From the NCBI RefSeq assembly GCF_014356525.2, contig NC_052516.1:25746070-25810069 (forward strand): DNA of 64,000 nucleotides. The letters run 5' to 3'. Below, in pieces: positions 1 through 8,425 of this stretch (position 1 is the stretch's first letter; every line of letters starts with the position of its first letter). Made by a program: the position numbers and the translations under genes. The notes under the pieces were generated by a model. That model saw nothing but the letters and a program-made list of their open reading frames with translations. It had not been told where the DNA came from and ran no database searches. This DNA comes from Nilaparvata lugens. Lineage: Eukaryota > Arthropoda > Insecta > Hemiptera > Delphacidae.

Positions 1-151
1 TAACATTATCAAAACCAAGCATTTTTCCTATTGAAGTAGATGATGTAAAGTCAATAGGCTTATCAGAACGAATTTCGAGCTTCATAGTATTTGTGTTAGC
101 TCTTATATGAAGTTTCTTTTCGTTATTATTCAATTTAGTCTTTAAAGCTAA
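1..151 (-). pseudogene. Polinton capsid-type gene, C-terminal piece (runs off the window)
   Basis: The minus strand is open from 151 to the window edge, about 50 codons. It continues in the same frame as the coding piece at 923-1139 if the mariner and one TA duplicate are ignored. It includes a short SIGKMLGF-type motif that I associate with a capsid protein (probably the penton-like minor one) common in Polinton/Maverick copies of hemipteran genomes. The assignment is from recognition, not a search. The end of the gene lies outside the window. Such a protein would be a virion component. With the mariner in the middle this copy cannot give an intact product. Confidence 0.5.
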
Positions 152-153
152 TA

Positions 154-920
154 CGAGGGCTATTTTTTTCAACTTCTGATCGTGCTGCTAGATGGCAATG
201 CGAGCAGCATTGGCCAACAATGCACGGCAGCTGTCTATGCACATCTCACACTATAACCTCACTCGTTTTCGGCCATCTGTTGTCATTACCAGTTCATCTA
301 GCGACACATAAATATGGCCAATATGATAGAATCTCCCACCAAGTGTGAGTTGTGAAGTGTAATTCGTTTTTTGCAAGCTGAAGGGTTATCCACAGCAGAA
401 ATTCACCATAGAATGAAACGAGTATATGGTGAAAGCTTTATGAGTGACAGTGCAGTGCGTGATTGGAGAGGAACTGTGCAGAACAAAAGGAGAGGAATGC
501 TCACATTGGGAGTGGTGCTCATTCATGACAACGCCTGTCCTCACAGTGCTGCTGTGATGAAGCATCTTCTTGACGGGTTTAAATGGGACGTTTTTGACCA
601 TCCAGCGTATAGCTCAGACTTAGCACCAAGCGACTATCACCTTTTCCCGGAACTGAAGAAAATGCTAGGAGGGCAGAGCTTCTGACAAGACAATGCGCTG
701 CAAGATGCTGTGAAAAACCATCTCAAATCACTGGTGGCTAAATTCTATGAACAAGGTATTAAGAAGCTTGTACCCAGGTATAAAAAATGCCTCAATCTGA
801 GTGGTGACTATGTTAAGAAGTAACTAATAATGTAAATAACTTTTGATAATAAATTCATTCAATTACTCTCACTAGTTTCTTTTTTATACCACATCGGAAG
901 TTGAAAAAAAATAGCCCTTG
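154..920 (+). mobile_element. mariner-like DNA transposon, internally deleted
   Basis: Terminal inverted repeats of about 25 bp match at the two ends (CGAGGGCTATTTTTTTCAAC on the left, its complement with small changes on the right). The element is flanked by TA dinucleotides at 152-153 and 921-922, the standard mariner target duplication. At 767 bp it is shorter than a full mariner of roughly 1.3 kb, and the missing part is the middle of the transposase. It sits inside the Polinton capsid-type gene and is therefore younger than the Polinton insertion. Confidence 0.85.
323..822 (+). pseudogene. mariner transposase remnant
   Basis: Reading from the ATG at 323, the frame gives the start of a mariner transposase, a TGA at 353-355, then the N-terminal helix-turn-helix region (about 371-470). 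It then jumps directly to the second catalytic aspartate region (IHDNACPHS, near 530-550) and the third (SSDLAPSDY, near 610-640). A TGA at 683-685 breaks the frame again, and recognisable C-terminal sequence runs to the TAA at 820-822. The block with the first catalytic aspartate is deleted, so the enzyme is dead. The family call is firm from the HDN and SDLAPSDY motifs. Confidence 0.85.
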
Positions 921-922
921 TA

Positions 923-1139
923 TAATGTCATCAACTTCATATGCACCCGTATCAAGATTAATTAATTTATCACCATATTTGAAGCTAGAATTTTTACATT
1001 TTATAACATTTGCAATGCTATTGTAAGTATAGAAATTAATCAATCCAATTTCCCATTCTTTATTTTTATCCAAATTGAGAATTTCTTGCAAATGTTCATA
1101 GAGGTCACTTGATCTAGATTGTAATGTAATAACAACCAT
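923..1139 (-). pseudogene. Polinton capsid-type gene, N-terminal piece, split by mariner
   Basis: The ATG at 1137-1139 opens about 72 codons that end at the mariner insertion. The sequence has the pattern I recognise at the start of the Polinton/Maverick minor-capsid-type protein: a short beta-rich start, a GLINFYTYNSI-type stretch, then a TGAYEVDDI-type stretch. It lies just downstream of the protease on the same strand, with the protease stop at 1169. Codons past 923 come from the transposon and do not belong to the gene. The remainder is at 1-151. Confidence 0.55.
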
Positions 1140-1168
1140 CTTATATGTTTTCCCCCACAAATACTGGA

Positions 1169-1531
1169 TTACAACTGGTTTGCAAAAAACAAGAGCATAA
1201 GGTGTCCACATATATCTGTATGTAATGGTTGCATGTACTCAACATTGTAAAAAATATTTACACCTGTTTCTTTTTTCCAATATTTATTCAATTCATAAGG
1301 TGGTTGTAAATTACCAATTGGATCAAAATAGTAAACATTTGATCCCCGTTTCTTATAACCAACCCAGTGTGTACCATGTCCAGATTGAGTGTCTAAATTA
1401 ACAATACAATTCTCATTTTTTAGAATTTTATTAGGTAATGTATCTATCATGTATACAACTTTTAGGGGAATTTGTAATAATTTACACCATTTTATTAGAT
1501 CGTGATTAGACAATTCACCATTGATATTCAT
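1169..1531 (-). CDS. adenain-like cysteine protease of a Polinton/Maverick element
   Basis: A 120-aa frame starts at the ATG at 1529-1531. It shows GHGTHWVGY with the catalytic His, YYFDPIG with the acidic partner and DICGH with the nucleophile Cys, in the order and spacing of the adenovirus-type maturation protease (C5 family) found in Polintons. In such elements the enzyme cleaves capsid precursors during virion assembly. The length is near what I expect for the short insect Polinton version. The frame is uninterrupted, the best preserved of the group. It is followed after about 30 bp by the capsid-type gene and preceded by the PLA2-type gene. Confidence 0.75.
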   Translation of the reverse strand: MNINGELSNHDLIKWCKLLQIPLKVVYMIDTLPNKILKNENCIVNLDTQSGHGTHWVGYKKRGSNVYYFDPIGNLQPPYELNKYWKKETGVNIFYNVEYMQPLHTDICGHLMLLFFANQL

Positions 1532-1767
1532 TTTTTCACTTTCTTTGTCTTTCTACGTTTTTCAACTCCTTTTTTACTTTTTTTCTTTGGGAATAAACTT
1601 ACACCATATGGTGAGGAGGAGGAGGAGGAGGGGTTGGGGCCAATCAAAATACGACCACCAGTCGAGATTGGGGGGTACAGTTTCAAATAGTAACCTCTAC
1701 CTGCAATAGGCTGTTTCAACTGAGCAATAGCTTTTTTCCTTACCGACGCTATGAGTTTTCCTAACAC
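1528..1767 (-). pseudogene. frame-shifted C-terminal tail of the PLA2-like gene
   Basis: This second minus-strand frame overlaps the end of the PLA2-like frame and carries a basic tail with a GRGYYLKLYPPIS-type stretch, then Ser/Pro and Lys-rich residues. Similar basic Gly-Arg-Gly tails end minor capsid-type proteins of related elements as I remember them, so I read it as the original C-terminus displaced by a one-base shift between about 1767 and 1700. It ends right at the protease start (TAA near 1528, protease ATG at 1531). It could instead be a separate small ORF. Confidence 0.4.
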
Positions 1768-2221
1768 TTGTGCTCTTCTTCTTCTTTCTCAAACCACCGC
1801 CAAACACTGCTTTAGCTTTCATCACGTTTGTTACAAGATAACTCAAACCACCGCCAAACACTGCTTTAGCTTTCATCACGTTTGTTACAAGATAACTAAG
1901 TGCTTTTTCACTAAGAGATGTTTTTGGATTTTTGAATATCTCCCATGCAGCGTTTGCAAGAGCTCTGTCTTCAATCGCTCGCGACTTATTATCACTATTT
2001 TGAGTGTATGCTATATCATGTACCTTACAGGCACTATCTAATGAATTTATACCTTGATCACCTTTCTTTAACCTTTCATTAACCTTGGTGCCAGGTCCGC
2101 ACCACTGATAGCCGGGGAAGTGGGTTTCCGGTGAGGCATTTATCAATTTATTTATAATAGTTGATGTAATGTCCCCCGCAGTACCCGCTATACCTTTGAC
2201 AATTTTTCTAGCCAAACTCAA
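1697..2221 (-). CDS. phospholipase A2-like (parvovirus VP1-type) capsid-associated protein
   Basis: The frame contains a WCGPGTK motif matching the calcium loop and, about 35 residues on, a CKVHDIAY motif with the catalytic His-Asp pair of secreted-type PLA2. This is the arrangement of the VP1u phospholipase of parvoviruses and of PLA2 proteins carried by adintovirus/Polinton elements, where it helps membrane escape. An 18-residue unit is tandemly duplicated after the PLA2 core. No ATG opens the frame: a TGA lies just upstream and the first usable codon is TTG at 2221, so the true start may be lost or the gene spliced. The product would be truncated or shifted relative to the frame at 1528-1767. 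Confidence 0.65.
   Translation of the reverse strand: MSLARKIVKGIAGTAGDITSTIINKLINASPETHFPGYQWCGPGTKVNERLKKGDQGINSLDSACKVHDIAYTQNSDNKSRAIEDRALANAAWEIFKNPKTSLSEKALSYLVTNVMKAKAVFGGGLSYLVTNVMKAKAVFGGGLRKKKKSTSVRKTHSVGKEKSYCSVETAYCR
1791..1898. repeat. 54-bp tandem duplication inside the PLA2-like gene
   Basis: Two almost identical adjacent copies of a 54-bp unit (1791-1844 and 1845-1898). The unit length is a multiple of three, so it adds 18 residues without breaking the frame. Confidence 0.9.
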
Positions 2222-2370
2222 GATTCCTCTCCCTCATTTCCTAGAAGATAACTTTCTTCTACATACCATTTTTCATTACCTTTTAACTCAATAGTTGAAC
2301 ATCAACTGAGGTTAATTAATCAAACACTTAATCTCAATCGAGAGACAAAGAAATTGTCTCACTAAGTGCT

Positions 2371-2832
2371 TTATATATTACTACAAAGTTGGTAAGTTTT
2401 AATCAATAGGGTATACAATTTTCTATCATCAAATGTCTTATTAACACACTTGTTAAGTATGTTGTAAGTTTTGTAGAAATCGCAAAGAATTGAACGTTCA
2501 TCAATCATAAATCTATACCTATGTCTTAGACTAACATCGAGAGAAGCATCTGATGAATTGACACATGATTTGATATAAGATAATGTATGATTTCTTACTA
2601 GCAGTGATTCCTGCATCAATTGAGGTGTTTCCAAATCCCTAATCTTATTTTGTACATTTTGTATAGATTCCAATATTCTCTTACTATCATTTTGCATTGA
2701 ATCATATTTTTTCAAAGCAATATGGAAAAGTAATAGCATATTCACACAACATATTATAAAGAGAAGAACAAATAAAACTCTCCATACGATTATCCTCATT
2801 GCACAACTTCTCCCTTCAAGTGTTGTAAGCAT
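2371..2832 (-). CDS. small single-pass membrane protein of the Polinton, unknown function
   Basis: The ATG at 2830-2832 opens about 153 codons. After roughly 18 residues there is a strongly hydrophobic stretch (VLFVLLFIICCVNMLLLF type) that fits a signal anchor or transmembrane helix. A polar Glu/Lys/Asn-rich segment with coiled-coil character follows, then a region with several Cys and NxS/T sites. I do not recognise the family. Its position between Polinton genes on the same strand suggests an element-encoded envelope or accessory protein; this is inference. Confidence 0.45.
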   Translation of the reverse strand: MLTTLEGRSCAMRIIVWRVLFVLLFIICCVNMLLLFHIALKKYDSMQNDSKRILESIQNVQNKIRDLETPQLMQESLLVRNHTLSYIKSCVNSSDASLDVSLRHRYRFMIDERSILCDFYKTYNILNKCVNKTFDDRKLYTLLIKTYQLCSNI

Positions 2833-3234
2833 ACTGATAAAAATAGATTGCAATATCTATAGTGAGTGTATAGCACTAACAGATGAAAGAGAATCTCACA
2901 ACAAGGTTGAGACTGACATGTGGTGCATGCGCAGCAGCAACTATAAAATAGTTTCTCTTGTGACCGTACACTCATTGACTGCATAGTTACAAGAGCATTA
3001 CTATTCTTGTGTGTACTATTCTACATTCAATGAGTGTTCAGTTACAAGAGGATCAATTCTTGTATGAACAGTGTACTATTCTACATCTTCTTTGATACAA
3101 CAAACAGGTGAGAATTATAAACAATTTTTATAAAAACAATATTACAATTTATTATTAATCACTACAATATTTACATTATATACTACTACTACTTGTAAAG
3201 CATCTCACCACAACATGATATGACAATAAGATTG

Positions 3235-4934
3235 TTAAATTTTAAAAATCTTAATGTCAGTCCATGTAGCAGTGACATGCTTCACCACTATTGCTAAATT
3301 TTTACAATTGGCATTAAATTTGATAACTTTTATTGGTGAAATTGTGGATGAAAATCTCTGAGGTAGATATACCTCAGAGATTTTCTTTGTAGATGCAATG
3401 TTTATTTTTAATATTATTCTTCTCCCGTGGTGGTTTGTTTCTTCATGAGCAGAGATAATACTATGCGGGACATCTTCCGCCAGCTCGCGGAGAGGCATCC
3501 ATGGCTTAGCTGATGGTCTATTGATGATTGAAACAAAATCATTGTGATTGTCATCATCCTGCGCCACCTCCTCTAGTAGCTGAGCAATGGAGGAGTTCTC
3601 AGCTTCATATGCACATTGTTTCTGTTAAATAAAAATAAATCTATGATTAGTAACTTATTATAATTTGTTTTAGATTATCAACTACTTATGATCAACATAT
3701 TATTGTCATAATCTCAACTTGATATCATCAGATTGACAAGACATTCTCTACACAAAGTGAGTAATATCAGTTATTGAAATGATTTGAATAAATAATATTT
3801 CTTGCTTCATATTGCAGAATCCAACAGTGATGCATGAAATGCATACATCAAATTAATAAGCAAGCTCTTTCAATGTACATTGCAACAAATAACTATCAAC
3901 TGAATCAGTAATTTTCTTAACACATCACTTCAATATTATATTCTATTATTTTATAGCAAAAAATAGTATGCATGATTAGTACAAATAATTTAAATAATAT
4001 GTATGATCAGTGCAATGTAAGCATCATAATAATGATCATGAAATCAAAATATTCATCTTATTCAAATTTTGACTGAAGTCTAATCAATTCAACTAGTAGG
4101 CTTGATCAGTTCAATTTCAAAAAGTAATCATTATAATATTCATGAATTCAAAATATACACATCTTATTCAATTCCTAACTGAACTCTAATCATTTAATAT
4201 CACATTGTGAATGCATGTAATACGAAGACATCTATTGGAAATTAGTTTTTCTCAGTAAAGTGAGAAATTTATTGGATAGTAGCATGCATTCAACCTAATC
4301 ACTTCAAATAATTATATTTCTTGATTTCATAAAACAACATAGAAGTTGCTCAATTCAAATGAACATATCAATTTCAATGTAATCATCATATTCATGAACT
4401 CAAATATACATCTTATTAATTTTTTAACTGAACTCTAAAGTTGAATAGTTTCATTTCCTATATTACAATTCGTTATCAAGAAATAATTCTTGTTTGAAAC
4501 TGTCTTTCAAATCTAATCAGATTTATCAATTTCTCACAATAAATTGAACTCTAATCATTTAATATCACAATGTGGATACATGTAATGTGAACAGATCTAT
4601 TGGAAATTAGTTTTTCTCAGTAAAGTAAGAAATTTATCAGATAGTAGCAAGCTTTCAACAAATTAATGACGACATATAAAGATTTAAAATTATCTGTTCA
4701 CATTACAAGTTAATAATATTTGGAATAACTAACCTTTGAGGGTACAAAGTTGGTTTCCTCATCCTCCTCCTCCAGAAAGTGCAGCTTTCTCTTCCCCTGT
4801 TGCTTGTTGGAAATCATTGTGAGTGGCACACGTCTCGTTGCCCACTCCAGATGAGATGGCAGAGTGTCCGGTACAATGATTTCCTCACTGCTCAACCCCC
4901 TCTCCACAAAGACACCATGGTTCTTCAATGGTTA
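3235..4934 (-). CDS. two-exon Polinton-associated gene, unknown function
   Basis: Exon A ends at 4734 with donor GTTAGT at 4733-4728; exon B starts at 3621 after an ATTTAACAG acceptor and ends with TAA at 3235-3237. Both are in phase 0, giving about 193 codons counted from a TTG at 4928. Exon A is rich in Glu/Lys and basic residues. Exon B has an acidic Asp-rich stretch and then a C-terminal domain of about 85 residues with an RIILKI...VYLPQRF pattern, which I loosely recall from small proteins in arthropod Polinton-like elements. Upstream in the same frame lies a TAA (4932-4934) and then another open frame (4935-5105), so either an upstream exon is missing or the gene has a nonsense mutation. 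Confidence 0.5.
3770..4680. repeat. intron of the Polinton gene with a direct repeat of period about 365 bp
   Basis: Similar blocks recur at about 4030-4290 and 4385-4655. Each has a GAACTCTAATCATTTAATAT segment (4181 and 4546) followed by a segment ending in TTTTTCTCAGTAAAGT. The rest of the intron (3622-4733) is AT-rich without other structure. Confidence 0.6.
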
Positions 4935-5105
4935 GTCCTCGCAGTCGGATGCAGCAGCGGGAGCAGCACTGGTAGTGGTGGCTGGAAGCTTCTTCTTCTT
5001 CTGCTGTGCAGCTTGAGCTGCCCAGTAAGATGGGAAGTGCTTTGTTGAGGAGGAGTATCTGGAAGAATGTAGTCCTGATGCATAGATGATGAGTCCATGT
5101 TTCAT
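4932..5105 (-). CDS. 57-codon ORF in frame with the two-exon gene, possible true N-terminus
   Basis: The ATG at 5103-5105 opens 57 codons ending in TAA at 4932-4934. The peptide is Ser-rich, then has an Ala/Gln/Lys run and an acidic end. It is in exactly the same frame as exon A downstream, with only the stop and two codons between this ORF and the first residue of exon A that I would accept. This suggests that the start of the protein is here and that the TAA is a single disabling mutation, though a separate small protein remains possible. Confidence 0.35.
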   Translation of the reverse strand: MKHGLIIYASGLHSSRYSSSTKHFPSYWAAQAAQQKKKKLPATTTSAAPAAASDCED

Positions 5106-5154
5106 TCGTTTCTCTCTCTCTGTTTTAGGTTGAGTGAGAGATAGTGCATTTTCC

Positions 5155-5345
5155 CGCTTATCACATCCTTGACATGCAAAAGCATTCTAACATGTACAGC
5201 AAGGTGCATTCAGAGAAAAAAAAATCAAATTCTCACAATGCACTAATATAAAATTTCTCAGTTCCAGATATAATATCTCGAATAACAATATTTTGAATGT
5301 GAGAGCAATGTAATATCAAATCTCCTCATTAATTTTCAATTAACA
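5155..5345. repeat. arm A of an inverted duplication (partner 6747-7010)
   Basis: The plus strand here matches the minus strand of 6747-7010, starting with CTTATCACAYCCTWGACAT and going through a CACAATGCACTAATATAAAA segment. Arm B has an extra block of about 80 bp that ends with a donor-like CTTGTAAGT. It lies just upstream of the minus-strand ORF at 4932-5105. Confidence 0.75.
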
Positions 5346-5389
5346 TCACATGTTGACTTGCTAAATTTCTTCTCAATATTATTGTGATT

Positions 5390-5676
5390 TTCATTATGTT
5401 CGTTGATTTCACAGAGTTCGAGTATGCAGTACTGCATAATCACTCCAGTCTTTGAGGAGGAAAGACGTATGAAGAACTAGTCTGAGAGTTGGAGTGTAAG
5501 CAGAGAGAGAGAGAGACAGCACATCACATCATTCATTGCATGTAAGTAATATTTTTACTTTATTTTTCTAATCATGATTTTTTCAGAACTTACTTCTTTT
5601 CTGATAAATTAATACTACAATGCACTTATTCCTAACAAATCACTAATATCTTGATTCTGATTGGGAATTACTTCTA
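5390..5676. other. non-coding gap within the Polinton
   Basis: AT-rich, with a short (GA)n run near 5504-5518. A donor-like GCATGTAAGTAAT at about 5538-5550 on the plus strand could belong to an exon leading into the plus-strand polymerase fragment, but nothing else supports it. Confidence 0.3.
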
Positions 5677-5964
5677 CAACAGAGTGCATATTGTACAATA
5701 TCCAGCTTGTTTTTCCACAGCATCTTCTTCTTCTTCAACATTCGTCTTTTCTTTTCCATTATAGCTCATCTTTTTATATATACAAAACGGAACATGTATC
5801 ACTTTTTCATAAGGATTTTCAATAATATATTTGCAATATACACATTGCAGATATGATTTCTCATGTAAAAAATATCCATTTATTGCAAAATAGTCTGCTC
5901 TATTAATAAATACCGAGAGCTTGAATGGTTCTGGACGATGGAAAGTTAAAACTCGTTCTTTATA
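5677..5964 (-). pseudogene. BIR-like zinc-motif open frame
   Basis: An open frame of 96 codons runs between a TGA at 5965-5967 and a TAG at 5674-5676. It shows RVLTF near its start, then a NGYF stretch, LQCVYC and PYEKVIHVPFC, giving C-x2-C-x12-H-x3-C. The order R-x-x-TF, GYF, C-x2-C, P...H...C follows the BIR domain of inhibitor-of-apoptosis proteins, but the spacing between the zinc ligands is shorter than normal. There is no start Met, and two stops lie directly upstream, so it is an exon or a decayed gene. It could be an unrelated small zinc-binding protein. If it is BIR-derived, anti-apoptotic function is the family expectation. Confidence 0.4.
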
Positions 5965-5973
5965 TCATCATAG

Positions 5974-6433
5974 GATATTATTATCGAAATTCTCCTCGCA
6001 TTTCTCCTCCTTCATCATTGCATTTCCTTCGAAAACATAGCACCTGACATTGAAAATGTACTTGAAAACTCAAAAGCTCGTGTTTTTGAGATAATAAGAG
6101 AACATGCTGCACGTTTTGAAGGAAATGTGAAATGGTTCTTAGTATTAAATGTATTATTGTATAAGATGGTAGTTATAGAATTAGAGGAATCTGAAGCTGT
6201 TTCATCCATTGTGAATCTGCATAGATACTCGGCCATAGCCTTGAACGTCTTGGAGAGCTATGATGAATTGAACGAACATTTTATGTTAGTGGTTGGGAAA
6301 ATTTTAAGTTCGTTCGATAACTTTGTTCAATTTGGTAGTGGGTGGGTGTTGAAGAAGATTGACTCGCTTGATGTAAATATGATTAGATATAATCCAATAT
6401 ACACAAGCAGTTATATTCAAACACCCCAGTTCA
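5974..6433 (+). pseudogene. N-terminal fragment of a Polinton polymerase-type gene
   Basis: The frame opens after a TAG at 5971-5973 and runs to 6433, where a palindromic insertion supplies a stop. From about 6031 it has the pattern I recognise from the N-terminal region of the large Polinton DNA polymerase B ORF in arthropods: a Glu-rich helix, a VKWFLVLNV strand, then a GSGWVLKKI stretch followed by a short RYNPI..SSYI motif. The exonuclease and polymerase domains are absent. There is no ATG near the start. This gene would have provided protein-primed replication of the element. The assignment is from memory of the family and should be tested by a profile search. Confidence 0.5.
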
Positions 6434-6639
6434 TCATATAGGTAAAAAATCACCTTACTTTACTTTCGGCGATGCAATTTCAGCAACCCCCACTCCACAT
6501 CCCTCTCACATGTGCACACACCAATCAAATAACTAACTAACCTTTGATTTGCTGTGTGCACATGTGAGAGGGATGTGGAGTGGTGGTCGCTGAAATTACA
6601 TCGCCGAAAGTAAAGTAAGGTGATTTTTTACCTATATGA
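6434..6639. mobile_element. 206-bp palindromic foldback element, copy 1
   Basis: A nearly perfect hairpin whose arms start TCATATAGGTAAAAAATC and meet around 6533. It interrupts the polymerase-type fragment. A second copy of the same length is at 13661-13866. It has no coding content and I see no clear target duplication beyond the TATA inside the ends. Confidence 0.85.
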
Positions 6640-6746
6640 GGAGATTTGTTACTATATTGTTCATACATTCAAAATGTATGTTCAAAGTCTGTAAAATCAA
6701 AGAGCTTAATGAAGAAATTTAATATCTCTACATAGTTATGAGGCGC

Positions 6747-7010
6747 TAATTGAAAATCAATGAGTGGATTTGATATTACATTGCTCTCACATTCAAAATA
6801 TTGTTATTCAAGATATTAAATCTGGAAGTGAGAAATTTTATATTAGTGCATTGTGAGAAAACAGTATTTTTTTAATTTTAAATTCAATACTTACAAGCAG
6901 AATCTAACAGAGGATGAGTTTCGGCAAGCTGTGAGAGATTTGATATTTTTTATCTCTGAATGCAGCTTGCTGTATGTCTCAGAATGCTTTTGTATGTCTA
7001 GGGTGTGATA
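6747..7010. repeat. arm B of an inverted duplication (partner 5155-5345)
   Basis: The minus strand matches the plus strand of arm A, with an insert of about 80 bp. The arm stops exactly where the minisatellite begins (7011), so this is the left insertion boundary of the retroelement block. Confidence 0.75.
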
Positions 7011-8045
7011 AGGAAGAATAGGGACGGCAGACAACGGTCCGCTGTGCCCTGGGGAGAAGGAGAATAGGGACGGCAGACAACGGTCCGCTGTGCCCTGGGG
7101 AGAAGGAAGAATAGGGACGGCAGACAACGGTCCGCTGTGCCCTGGGGAGAAGGAAGAATAGGGACGGCAGACAACGGTCCGCTGTGCCCCGGGGAGAAGG
7201 AAGAATAGGGACGGCAGACAACGGTCCGCTGTGCCCTGAGGGGATGGAAAGAATAGGGACGGCAGACAACGGTCCGCTGTGCCCTGGGGAGAAGGAAGAA
7301 TAGGGACGGCAGACAACGGTCCGCTGTGCCCTGGGGAAATGGGAGGACAGGGACGGCAGACAACGGTCCGCTGTGCCCCGGGGAGAAGGAAGAATAGGGA
7401 CGGCAGACAACGGTCCGCTGTGCCCTAGGGGAATGGGAGGTCAGGGACGGCAGACAACGGTCCGCTGTGCCCTAGGGTGATTGGAGGTCAGGGATGGCAG
7501 ACAACGGTGCGCTGTGCCCCAGGGAGATGGGAGGACAGGGACGGCAGACAACGGTCCGCTGTGCCCTGGGGGAATGGGAGGTCAGGGACGGCAGACAACG
7601 GTCCGCTGTGCCCTAGGGTGATTGGAGGTCAGGGACGGCAGACAACGGTCCGCTGTGCCCTGGGGAAATGGGAGGACAGGGACGGCAGACAACGGTCTGC
7701 TGTGCCCTAGGGTGATGGGAGGTCAGGGATGGCAGACAACGGTCCGCTGTGCCCTGGGGAAATGGGAGGACAGGGACGGCAGACAACGGTCCGCTGTGCC
7801 CTAGGTAGATGGAGGACAGGGACGGCAGACAACGGTCCGCTGTGCCCTAGGTAGATGGGAGGACAGGGACGGCAGACAACGGTCCGCTGTGCCCTAGGTA
7901 GATGGGAGGACAGGGATGGCAGACAATGGTCCGCTGTGCCCTAGGGAGATGGAAGGTAAGGGACGTACGGCAGCCAACGGGCCGCTGTACCAGGGCAGGA
8001 GGTCGGGGACGTACGGCAGCCAACGGGCCGCTGTACCAGGAGCAG
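7011..8045. repeat. 47-bp minisatellite array A (about 20 units)
   Basis: Head-to-tail 47-bp units share GACGGCAGACAACGGTCC followed by GCTGTGCCC and a variable purine-rich end (GAAGGAAGAAT, AGATGGGAGGAC or GATTGGAGGTC types). The two units nearest the promoter (about 7955-8045) are diverged (GACGTACGGCAGCCAACGG) and look like older founder copies. Because 47 is not a multiple of three, the frames rotate and give long but meaningless ORFs on both strands. Confidence 0.95.
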
Positions 8046-8089
8046 GAAGGTTTGTGAGCGGAATGCTGTGGTCTGGGGCTCGTCCGGCC

Positions 8090-8097
8090 TTTAAATA
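8090..8097 (-). promoter_or_regulatory. TATA-like box in the U3 region
   Basis: TATTTAAA on the minus strand, followed by a GC-rich stretch. A start 25-30 nt downstream would fall near 8060, just before the minisatellite, which would place the array in the R region of the transcript. Confidence 0.5.
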
Positions 8098-8282
8098 CTC
8101 CCCCAAAGTGGAGGGGATGGAGTTGAGCCGCCGCCAGAGGCGGTGGAAATTGTCTTGATGCGCGGAAGATGGTGTGCCATCGGTACCTCCCTTATCTCCG
8201 CGGTCGGCTAGCATTGCTGATAGCCGAGCGTCTTTCAATAATATTATTTATTATTTTCTCGTCACAATTTTACTTTGTGACA

Positions 8283-8296
8283 CCCCACTCCTACTT
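8283..8296 (-). promoter_or_regulatory. polypurine tract and start of the 3' LTR
   Basis: The minus strand reads AAGTAGGAGTGGGG immediately before TGTCACAAAG, the usual PPT-to-TG junction of an LTR element. A run of ten C residues precedes it on the minus strand. Confidence 0.55.
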
Positions 8297-8322
8297 GGGG
8301 GGGGGGTGTTCAGAGCCCTCTA

Positions 8323-8412
8323 TGGCACCACCTTAAAAGGCGTGAGCCATCTAGGCATCACCTTAAGAGGTGTACACCTCTCAGGCATCACCTTTAGAGG
8401 TGTATGACACTC
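8323..8412. repeat. short tandem repeat of about 30 bp after the Gag ORF
   Basis: Three imperfect units contain GGCATCACCTTAAGAGGTGT. They lie between the Gag-protease stop and the polypurine tract. Confidence 0.6.
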
Positions 8413-8425
8413 GCTATGGCATCAT

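Noticed and set aside
855..1211. Full 118-aa ORF as a single protein
   Set aside because: The part beyond 923 is transposon sequence and the part before the ATG at 1139 overlaps the protease end; only 923-1139 is credible.
6891..7410. Long minus-strand ORFs with SAVPILPSPQGTADRCLP-type repeats, and similar ones over the second array
   Set aside because: They are translations of the 47-bp minisatellite in rotating frames; both strands and several frames are open and there is no start or codon signal.
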